A stretch of DNA of 5,910 nucleotides. It comes from Pseudomonadota bacterium (GTDB lineage Bacteria; Pseudomonadota; Alphaproteobacteria; Rhodospirillales; Magnetospirillaceae). The notes under the pieces were generated by a model. That model was not told where the DNA came from. It worked only from the letters and a program-made list of their open reading frames with translations, and ran no database searches. The position numbers and the translations under genes were made by a program. Positions 1 through 4,626 of the stretch are shown one piece after another; the stretch's first letter is position 1, and each line of letters starts with the position of its first letter. The stretch is from positions 1 to 5,910 of the forward strand of contig JAEZFE010000295.1 in the NCBI GenBank assembly GCA_023437865.1, written 5' to 3'.

Positions 1-80
1 GTCCCATCCCGCAGGCAACCCCATAGTAATCCGCACGCACAATCCGCATTGCAGCGGAAGGGCCAAACCATCAGTGGTTC

Positions 81-1031
81 CTATTGGCGCGCACGCCCAT
101 GGGCGAGCAGATCGATAATTTCAGGACTGTCGAAATAGCCCGGATTTCCTCCTCCCACATTGACCGTCACATCTACCGCCATTCCGGATTGCAGGGGTGA
201 TGCGAGGGCATCCATTGGGTCGCGGATCACCACGGGGACACCTTGGGCGGTGAACCCACTACCATAATAAGGCTTGGGTGCTTCGCACTGTTCAGGCGTT
301 GAGGTGAAAGTCGCCTCGAAAGGCGGAGCAACATAAATTACTCGCCTGAGGCTTTCGTTCAATGGGTTCGTTGTGCCGGAATACTCTTGCAGGACGCTGT
401 AAACGGCCATAGCGCCCATGCCGTGAGCTACAATTGCCAATCTGTCGCCATTAGGGACACGGGGAAGAAGTGCACATGATCCAGACCTCGTTGACCCGTT
501 GATCCACTTGCAGACAGCTTCCGCAGTCAATTTACGCACTGGAGACTTAATGCGGCAGCTGCGATACGTGGCCCATGCCTTCAGCAACTTACCCGGTCTC
601 CAGTTATCATCGTTATCCTGCGGGTCCGGCCATTGGCGGAGCGGCTTTTCCTGCCAGAGATGAGGCGATAGCGCCAACTCGAAAACCTCCAGCCGGACAT
701 ACTTGCCGTCTCCGTACTCGGAGACATTCAAGCTGACGGACTGATCGATAGCTTTGTCGCCAGCTATTGCCGTAAGCGGCACCTCGCGCACCTCTCCCAT
801 CGGGACTAGACCGAGTTCCGTCGCGAGGCTGCGAGGGAGAGATTTTGCGCCGGGATAATCACCGGCGCTGTGCGCGAATAACATGCGCAGGCGCCCCTGC
901 CCCGTTGCCAAGGACATATCCAAGCCGTCGAAATTGCAGATTTGCCCAGGTGGACAGTGGGGCAGCTCGGAACAACCGAAAAGGGCTATGGAAAGGAGGG
1001 GCAGGGCAACGGCGATAAGCAGGCGTCTCAT
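81..1031 (-). CDS. Lipoprotein with degenerate alpha/beta-hydrolase-like domain
   Basis: The 316-aa product starts with a lipoprotein signal peptide: Arg2-Arg3, a hydrophobic stretch at residues 4-19 and a lipobox Leu-Phe-Gly-Cys ending at Cys20, so it is predicted to be lipid-anchored in the periplasm. The C-terminal half resembles an alpha/beta-hydrolase core. A hydrophobic strand leads into AHGMG (202-206) at the nucleophile-elbow position, followed by an Asp-containing segment (RDPMDALASP, 270-279) and a C-terminal His (LLAHG, 308-312). The elbow normally reads G-x-S-x-G. Here the central residue is Gly204 (codon GGC), one base from Ser AGC, so ordinary serine-hydrolase catalysis looks impossible. 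Seven cysteines (20, 26, 32, 159, 174, 186, 249) fit an exported protein. ATG at 1029-1031 is chosen because the signal peptide begins there, although the Shine-Dalgarno is poor. The gene is less GC-rich than the plus-strand genes and lies downstream of an integrase remnant, so it is probably island cargo. The fold is inferred from motifs and the substrate is unknown. Confidence 0.8.
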   Translation of the reverse strand: MRRLLIAVALPLLSIALFGCSELPHCPPGQICNFDGLDMSLATGQGRLRMLFAHSAGDYPGAKSLPRSLATELGLVPMGEVREVPLTAIAGDKAIDQSVSLNVSEYGDGKYVRLEVFELALSPHLWQEKPLRQWPDPQDNDDNWRPGKLLKAWATYRSCRIKSPVRKLTAEAVCKWINGSTRSGSCALLPRVPNGDRLAIVAHGMGAMAVYSVLQEYSGTTNPLNESLRRVIYVAPPFEATFTSTPEQCEAPKPYYGSGFTAQGVPVVIRDPMDALASPLQSGMAVDVTVNVGGGNPGYFDSPEIIDLLAHGRARQ

Positions 1032-1582
1032 GGCACGGCGTATCCCAAGGTATCTCTAGAGGTTGTATAGGTGGGGAAGCCGCTGAGGAAGGATGATGTT
1101 GTTCGTCGCGTCATATCCGTCTCGCTGTCTCACGCCCTTGCTGTCGAGACATAGAGACGCCCCCCATCTTCGGACGTGCGCATGGGGGGACCCACCGGGG
1201 GTATCCCCCCTTTCTCGCGTGGGTCCCATCGGGGCATCCACCCATACTTAACCGCTCGAACGATTGCCAATCACACCGGACACCACCGGGGCAGGTTGGG
1301 AAAATGGAATCTTCAATCTGAAAGTGCCATCGGAAGTCCCCCTAGGTTCAGAAATTCAATTCGCGCGAGATGATGCTTAAGAAAACGATCGATTCATCGT
1401 GCGTATAAATGGCACGGAACGAGGGAGTAGGTCCTATCGTGTACTCGACGCCGGCAATACTGGCGGCCTTGCCACCAAGACCTCCTTTTGAGAAGTGAGC
1501 AACACCGCAAATTTTGTCCGGCAGCAGGACTTCCCCGACCAAGTGCAGCCGGCAGAAATTTCCCTTATTTGACCACGGCTCG
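1032..1582. other. Gene-poor island stretch with G/C-tract inverted repeats and possible gene debris
   Basis: No convincing intact gene lies here. The open frames on either strand lack a good start with a Shine-Dalgarno and match no family I recognise. Two things stand out. Positions 1160-1227 hold overlapping inverted repeats built from G and C tracts (annotated separately). On the plus strand, 1252-1488 is one frame interrupted by a single TAA at 1378-1380, and its translation looks protein-like, so it may be a decayed gene. The composition is closer to the lipoprotein gene than to the plus-strand operon, which fits acquired DNA. I see no copy of the tRNA-Val 3' end that could mark the far edge of an element. 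Confidence 0.5.
1160..1227. repeat. Nested, mutually exclusive G/C-tract inverted repeats
   Basis: Three perfect inverted repeats share the same central G tract (1184-1189). CCCCCCAT (1160-1167) pairs with ATGGGGGG (1182-1189) across a 14-base loop. GGGGGGA (1184-1190) pairs with TCCCCCC (1204-1210). GGGACCCAC (1187-1195) pairs with GTGGGTCCC (1219-1227). A further GGGGG-TAT-CCCCC hairpin (1197-1209) fits inside the last one. The first two cannot form together, so the segment can adopt alternative folds on either strand. No T-run follows on either side, so it is not a simple terminator. Its role is unknown; a recombination-prone repeat or an attenuator-like switch are possibilities. Confidence 0.6.
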
Positions 1583-1953
1583 TCAGGGGGGGGCGGGCTT
1601 GACGGTCTTAAGCCGGGCATCGCGGTAGGCAGCGAATTGGTTGGGTGTGAGTGCCGACAGGGTGCGATTGGCGAGCGGGTTGCGGAGTAGGGCATTGAGA
1701 AGGGCTTCTTCGGACACTTTGCCGCGCTTGTGGGCAGCTATCTCGTCCCGGTACGCTCAACCAGCTCGCGGAGTGTCGTGCGGTCCAGGACGCGTGCATC
1801 GGCGGGGAGGCTGCGTCTGTCGGCCTCCACTTCGGTCTGCCGTGCCCAGGTTTCTGCATCAGCCTTGAGGAGAAATGACCGAGTGACGGGCGGGCAGCCC
1901 AGCCGCCGGACCTGCACTTGCCACTTATCGCCACGCTTACGGATCGAAGCCAT
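1583..1953 (-). pseudogene. Truncated, frameshifted tyrosine integrase (N-terminal part)
   Basis: Translation from ATG at 1951-1953 (GAGG at 1960-1963, about 6 bases upstream) gives MASIRKRGDKWQVQVRRLG and continues through SFLLKADAETWARQTE to LRELVER. This is the N-terminal Arm-like domain and the start of the core-binding domain typical of phage and island tyrosine recombinases. The frame then closes at a TAG ending at 1738. Dropping into the neighbouring frame at about 1754-1755 restores a typical continuation (YRDEIAAHKRGKVSEEALL, then TPNQFAAYRDARLKTVKPA). One base is therefore missing between the Arg and Tyr codons. Resemblance ends at a run of eight G (1586-1593, C on the coding strand), and a TGA follows at 1583-1585. 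Only about 123 residues remain of a usual 330-400, and the Arg-His-Arg-Tyr catalytic domain is absent. It lies about 100 bases beyond the 3' end of tRNA-Val in the same orientation, as expected of an element integrated at that tRNA. Confidence 0.85.
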
Positions 1954-1965
1954 TCGCCGCCTCAC

Positions 1966-1982
1966 TGTGACCAGAGTGTGAC
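1966..1982. repeat. Direct hexamer pair upstream of the integrase remnant
   Basis: TGTGAC occurs at 1966-1971 and again at 1977-1982, an 11-base period or about one helical turn, just upstream of the integrase start codon. Short direct repeats at this position can be arm-type or excisionase-type sites, or an operator. Two hexamers are weak evidence. Confidence 0.25.
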
Positions 1983-2010
1983 AGCCTGCTTTTGCCGAGG
2001 GTGTCGGCAG

Positions 2011-2053
2011 CCCCAAAAGGGGGCGGCCCCCCTGGGTTTCCCCAGGAGGGCCG
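2011..2053 (-). terminator. Hairpins downstream of tRNA-Val, probable terminator
   Basis: Immediately beyond the encoded CCA of tRNA-Val lies a long stem: 2024-2036 pairs with 2041-2053 (13 positions with one C/A mismatch, loop TTTC). A second small hairpin, CCCC-AAAA-GGGG, follows at 2011-2022. Read on the minus strand the big stem is followed by a C-rich stretch containing TTTT rather than a clean U tract. It is best read as a 3' processing or termination structure for the tRNA transcript, or possibly a boundary element of the integrated DNA. Confidence 0.5.
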
Positions 2054-2054
2054 A

Positions 2055-2129
2055 TGGTGGGCGATACAAGGATCGAACTTGTGACCCCTTCCATGTCAAG
2101 GAAGTGCTCTACCGCTGAGCTAATCGCCC
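2055..2129 (-). tRNA. tRNA-Val (anticodon GAC)
   Basis: The minus strand folds into a complete cloverleaf of 75 nt including an encoded CCA. The acceptor stem is GGGCGAT/ATCGCCC with discriminator A. The D arm is GCTC/GAGC, the anticodon stem CTTCC/GGAAG with loop TTGACAT (anticodon GAC at 2095-2097), and the T stem ACAAG/CTTGT with loop TTCGATC. All stems are fully paired. Anticodon GAC reads Val codons GUC and GUU. The acceptor and T-arm half faces the integrase remnant, so this gene is the likely attachment target of the former element. It is intact, as expected when integration rebuilds the tRNA 3' end. Confidence 0.97.
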
Positions 2130-2156
2130 GTGCCGCTTGGCGGCGTCGAGGGCGGT

Positions 2157-2185
2157 CTTGTAGCCGCTCTATTCGGGCAATGCAA
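2157..2185 (-). promoter_or_regulatory. Promoter of tRNA-Val
   Basis: On the minus strand, TTGCAT (2180-2185) is separated by exactly 17 bases from TACAAG (2157-2162). This would start transcription near 2150, about 20 bases before the tRNA 5' end. The bases after the -10 box are GC-rich, like the discriminators of growth-rate-controlled stable RNA promoters. The -35 matches the TTGACA consensus only partly, so this is a prediction. Confidence 0.5.
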
Positions 2186-2248
2186 GCCCCTTCCGCACGA
2201 CATGCGATTTTTTTTGTACGCCCCATTTTTCAGGGGTGGGGCTAGCCG

Positions 2249-2277
2249 CTGACAGCGGCGCACCAACCTGCTAATAC
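2249..2277 (+). promoter_or_regulatory. Candidate promoter giving a near-leaderless transcript
   Basis: CTGACA (2249-2254), five of six consensus bases, is followed after 17 bases by TAATAC (2272-2277), a weaker -10. Transcription would start around 2283-2286, on or next to the ATG at 2286. That gene has no visible Shine-Dalgarno, so a leaderless mRNA is plausible. A 6-bp hairpin, GCCGCT-GAC-AGCGGC (2245-2259), overlaps the -35 and might bind a regulator. Confidence 0.35.
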
Positions 2278-2285
2278 CTTGGCCC

Positions 2286-3170
2286 ATGGACAGCATGCCG
2301 CTCGCCGCCGACGACAGCACCGTGCTTACCGTCCTCGCCCCTGGGCAGCGGACGGTGCCGCTGGTGTTCGCCTCGCCCCATTCGGGCCGCGACTACCCTG
2401 CCGATTTCGTCGCCGCCTCGCGGCTCGACCCGCACGGCTTGCGCCGGTCCGAGGACAGTTTCGTCGACGAGCTGTTCGCTTCGGCGCCGCGCCTGGGAGC
2501 GCCGCTGCTGGCGGCCCGTTTCCCGCGCGCCTTTTGCGATCCGAACCGCGAGCCCTACGAACTCGACCCTGGCATGTTCTCGGGTGAGCTACCTGCTCAC
2601 GCCAACACCCGCTCGCCGCGCGTCGCCGCGGGCTTGGGCACCATCGCCAAGGTCGTCGCCACGGGGGCTGAGATCTACCGCGCCAAGCTGCCGGTGGCCG
2701 AGGCCGAGCGGCGCGTGTCGCAATTCTATCGGCCTTACCACGCGCGGCTCCAGGCCCTGCTGGATGAGACGCGCGGGCAGTTCGGCTGGTCCGTGCTGGT
2801 GGATTGCCATTCCATGCCGTCGATCGGCGGCCCCATGGACCGCGACGTGGGCGTCAGCCGGGTCGACGTAGTACTGGGGGATTGCTTCGGCGCCTCCTGC
2901 GCTCCCGCCATCACCCAGGTGGCGGAAGACGCGTTCCAGCGCCGCGGCTATCGGGTGGTGCGCAACACCCCCTATGCCGGGGGCTTCACCACGCGCCATT
3001 ACGGCAAGCCACGCACCGGCAGCCATGCCCTGCAGATTGAGCTCAACCGCGCGCTCTACATGGACGAAGGCAGCCACGCCAAGACCGCTGGCTTCGCCCA
3101 TCTGGCCCAGGACCTGGAGGGGGTGGTGGGCGAACTGGCCGCCCTGGTCAAGGATATCTCCTTCCCATGA
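2286..3170 (+). CDS. N-formylglutamate amidohydrolase family protein
   Basis: This 294-aa cytoplasmic protein carries the family signature motifs in order: ASPHSGRDYP (29-38), RSED (54-57), DPNREPYELDPGMF (85-98), VDCHSMPS (172-179), GGFTTRHYGKP (232-242) and ALQIELNRALYMDE (248-261). The His, Asp and Glu residues in these blocks match the metal-dependent hydrolase core. The length is normal. The family type reaction is hydrolysis of N-formyl-L-glutamate to formate and glutamate at the end of one histidine-degradation route. No other hut gene is nearby, so the true substrate may be a different N-formyl or N-acyl amino acid, and I do not assign hutG. ATG 2286 is taken as start; ATG 2295 is an in-frame alternative and neither has a clear Shine-Dalgarno. 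Its stop overlaps the next start (ATGA, 3167-3170), making it the first gene of a coupled operon. Confidence 0.9.
   Translation: MDSMPLAADDSTVLTVLAPGQRTVPLVFASPHSGRDYPADFVAASRLDPHGLRRSEDSFVDELFASAPRLGAPLLAARFPRAFCDPNREPYELDPGMFSGELPAHANTRSPRVAAGLGTIAKVVATGAEIYRAKLPVAEAERRVSQFYRPYHARLQALLDETRGQFGWSVLVDCHSMPSIGGPMDRDVGVSRVDVVLGDCFGASCAPAITQVAEDAFQRRGYRVVRNTPYAGGFTTRHYGKPRTGSHALQIELNRALYMDEGSHAKTAGFAHLAQDLEGVVGELAALVKDISFP
3150..3163 (+). promoter_or_regulatory. Shine-Dalgarno-like AAGGA in a small hairpin before the acetyltransferase
   Basis: AAGGA (3150-3154) is the only ribosome-binding-like sequence near ATG 3167 and can pair with TCCTT (3159-3163) across the loop TATC. Spacing to the start is long (12 bases). 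The site lies inside the end of the upstream gene, so a ribosome finishing that gene would open the hairpin, which supports translational coupling. Confidence 0.35.
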
Positions 3171-3757
3171 ACGTTCCGGCCCACACCAAGCTTTCGGTGG
3201 TGGTGCGCGACGCCACCGAGGAGGACATGGCTCAGGTTCAGGCCATCTACTCCTTTTACGTCACCCGCACCGCTTGCTCGTTCGAAGAGGTGCCGCCCAC
3301 GGTCGCCGAAATGGTGCGCCGCCGTGCCGAGACGTTGGCGCGCGGCATGCCCTATCTGGTCGCCGAGGATCGCGGCGAGGTCGTGGGTTACACCTATGCC
3401 GGCCCGTGGCGGCCGCGTACCGCCTATCGCTACACGCTGGAGGATTCCATCTACGTGGCGCCCTTCGTGCAGGGCAGGGGCGTCGGTCGGGCGTTGCTGG
3501 GCGGGCTGATCGAACGCTGCACCGAGATGGGTTACCGTCGCATGATCGCGGTGATCGGCGATTCCGCCAACCAATCCTCCATCGCCCTGCATCGCGCCCT
3601 GGGTTTTCGTCAGGAAGGCGTGCTGCGCGGCGTGGGGCTCAAATTCGGCCGCTGGGTGGACGTGGTGATGATGCACCGTTCGCTGGGCGACGACGACCGG
3701 CCGCTGCCCGATGGCGTGGCGGCCCCCAAGCCCTCCGACAGTAAGGACCAGCCATGA
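3167..3757 (+). CDS. GNAT N-acetyltransferase, phosphinothricin/MnaT-like
   Basis: The 196-aa product is a single GNAT domain. It opens with VVVRDATEEDMAQVQAIY (11-28), then has the substrate-side region TACSFEEVPPT (35-45), the strand EVVGYTYAGPWRPRTAYR (71-88) and TLEDSIYV (90-97). The acetyl-CoA loop VQGRGVGRALL (101-111) follows, and GYRRMIAVIGDSANQSSIALH (122-142) then ALGFRQEG (144-151) complete the fold. These blocks match the phosphinothricin acetyltransferase / L-amino acid N-acyltransferase (MnaT, formerly YncA) branch, which acetylates free amino acids such as methionine derivatives. It is probably cytoplasmic. The last 20 or so residues after RSLG are a Pro/Asp-rich tail outside the domain. 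ATG 3167 overlaps the upstream TGA by four bases, and its own TGA (3755-3757) overlaps the next ATG. Pairing with an N-formyl amino-acid hydrolase suggests handling of N-acylated amino acids, but that is inference. Confidence 0.9.
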   Translation: MNVPAHTKLSVVVRDATEEDMAQVQAIYSFYVTRTACSFEEVPPTVAEMVRRRAETLARGMPYLVAEDRGEVVGYTYAGPWRPRTAYRYTLEDSIYVAPFVQGRGVGRALLGGLIERCTEMGYRRMIAVIGDSANQSSIALHRALGFRQEGVLRGVGLKFGRWVDVVMMHRSLGDDDRPLPDGVAAPKPSDSKDQP

Positions 3758-3888
3758 CCCAGCGCCCGGAAATGACCGAAGCGGAATCCCGCCAAGCCAA
3801 GCTCATTTTCTTTTCCAGCCTGGCCATCGGTGCCATCCTCCTGGCCGCTTTGGCCCTGCCCAGCATCCTCGAACGGCTGAACGGCTAG
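3754..3888 (+). CDS. Small single-span membrane protein (44 aa)
   Basis: This short gene begins at ATG 3754, overlapping the TGA of the acetyltransferase gene (ATGA), with AAGGA (3743-3747) six bases upstream. The 44-aa product has a charged N-terminal tail of about 16 residues (MTQRPEMTEAESRQAK), one hydrophobic helix at roughly residues 17-38 (LIFFSSLAIGAILLAALALP at its core), and a short ERLNG tail. It is predicted to be a single-pass inner-membrane protein. There is no lipobox or signal-peptidase motif. I recognise no family. Its good ribosome-binding site and tight coupling argue that it is translated as the third gene of the operon. Its role is unknown. Confidence 0.72.
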   Translation: MTQRPEMTEAESRQAKLIFFSSLAIGAILLAALALPSILERLNG

Positions 3889-3902
3889 GCCCATCGGCCT
3901 AG
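3885..3902 (+). terminator. Hairpin at the end of the three-gene operon
   Basis: CTAGGCC (3885-3891) pairs perfectly with GGCCTAG (3896-3902) across the loop CATC, and the stop codon of the small membrane protein lies inside the left arm. No T-run follows, so it may act as a weak or Rho-assisted terminator or as an mRNA 3' stabiliser. Confidence 0.35.
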
Positions 3903-3966
3903 GCGGTTGCCTCAGGTCTTTGCTGACCATCGCTCTATTCGGAATCGCCGCGCACAGGATTAGAAC

Positions 3967-3997
3967 TCCTCCCTCAACAAAAATCCGTCAGGGAGGA
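3967..3997 (+). promoter_or_regulatory. SD-sequestering inverted repeat in the leader of the first FlaF-like gene
   Basis: TCCTCCCT (3967-3974) is the exact complement of AGGGAGGA (3990-3997), which is the strong Shine-Dalgarno of the gene starting at 4002. The loop is 15 bases and A-rich. If formed in the mRNA, the 8-bp stem would hide the whole ribosome-binding site and only 4 bases would separate it from the ATG. This is an obvious candidate for translational control by a protein, small RNA or temperature. Confidence 0.55.
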
Positions 3998-4001
3998 CGA
4001 G

Positions 4002-4442
4002 ATGAGCGTGCAGTGGATCCGGCGGGACCACCGCCTGGACTTGGATTTGGCCGTCGGCCTGGAAGCCGGCGCCAACCTGCTGGTCCGTGCCCGGTCGGCG
4101 CGCCAGTTGGACGAGGCGGTGACCTTCAATCTGCGCCTGTGGCGGGCCATCCGCGACCTGGCCCTGCGCTGCCCCGGCATGGGCGAGCGTGAATTCCTGG
4201 CCGGCACCGCCGACCATGTGGCGGCGATGCTGGCGCTGGACGCCTATCCCAGCGTCGATCCGCGCGACATGGCCTTCGTCGCCGGACGCAACATGGCGCT
4301 GGCCGGCGATCTGGGCGGCCCGCAAGCCTGCGAACGCCACCGTGATACCTTGGTCGCCGAATGGGCGGCCCAGCACGATTCTCCCCGCTTCGAAGCCTGG
4401 CTGCTCGATCGCCTGGAGGCGGCGCCCTGCCCGGTGAGCTGA
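4002..4442 (+). CDS. FlaF-like small helical protein, copy 1
   Basis: The 146-aa product is predicted soluble and largely alpha-helical, with no signal peptide. Residues 11-50 (RLDLDLAVGLEAG, then LDEAVTFNLRLWRAIRDLAL) contain Phe-Asn-x-Arg-Leu-Trp at 42-47. This resembles the central helix of FlaF (typically A-L-x-x-N-x-x-L-W), the alphaproteobacterial protein that works with FlbT to control flagellin expression and export. Further on are a helix ending MALAGDLG (98-105), AEW (119-121) and a C-terminal EAWLLDRLE (131-139). The downstream gene shares these landmarks in the same order, so the two are paralogs. ATG 4002 is supported by AGGGAGGA four bases upstream. FlaF is usually somewhat shorter (about 110-130 aa) and similarity beyond the core is weak, so the assignment is a diverged FlaF-like protein, not flaF itself. 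A hairpin sequesters its ribosome-binding site. Confidence 0.8.
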   Translation: MSVQWIRRDHRLDLDLAVGLEAGANLLVRARSARQLDEAVTFNLRLWRAIRDLALRCPGMGEREFLAGTADHVAAMLALDAYPSVDPRDMAFVAGRNMALAGDLGGPQACERHRDTLVAEWAAQHDSPRFEAWLLDRLEAAPCPVS

Positions 4443-4445
4443 GGG

Positions 4446-4475
4446 CTCCGTCTTCCGGAGGAGATTTAATTTTTT
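4446..4475 (+). terminator. Terminator candidate after FlaF-like copy 1
   Basis: CTCCG (4446-4450) pairs with CGGAG (4456-4460) across a 5-base loop. It is followed by GAGA and a T-rich tract (4465-4475, TTTAATTTTTT). The stem is short and the tract starts four bases late, so efficiency may be partial. The tract merges with TTGATA (4474-4479), which could serve as a weak -35 for the next gene. Confidence 0.5.
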
Positions 4476-4626
4476 GATAATACCAAGGAACTCTTGTGCA
4501 TATCCCTCAGTGCGGCAGGGCTATTCCGTTGCATCTTTGAGCCCGGACGGACAATTGGGCACTCTGATGGACAGGTGGCAACAAGAACCAACCGGGCAAC
4601 AGCCCGCCGCATCAGGGAGGTCAATC

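Noticed and set aside
66..79. Small hairpin AACCA-TCAG-TGGTT just after the lipoprotein stop codon.
   Set aside because: The stem is only 5 bp with three T after it on the minus strand, too weak to call a terminator.
561..570. Possible second attachment site: GCGATAC inside the lipoprotein gene, also present in the tRNA 3' end.
   Set aside because: Only seven bases match and it lies inside an intact gene.
1348..1695. Minus-strand open frame of 115 codons overlapping the integrase end and the gene-poor stretch.
   Set aside because: Its first part is an out-of-frame reading of the integrase remnant, and the remainder has no start site or recognisable domain.
2054..2245. Open frames running through the tRNA-Val gene on both strands.
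   Set aside because: They are translations of the tRNA and its flanks; the cloverleaf explains the sequence, and the real integrase start is at 1953.
2589..3101. Long minus-strand open frames opposite the amidohydrolase and acetyltransferase genes.
   Set aside because: They are antisense shadows in GC-rich coding DNA; the plus-strand proteins have clear family motifs.
3908..3923. Sigma-54-like TGCCTC...TTGC before FlaF-like copy 1.
   Set aside because: The GG doublet is missing and the spacing is one base too long.
2165..3942. Exact 12-base direct repeat CGCTCTATTCGG at 2165-2176 and 3931-3942.
   Set aside because: About one 12-base match is expected by chance in a window of this size, and the contexts differ (tRNA promoter spacer versus intergenic leader).
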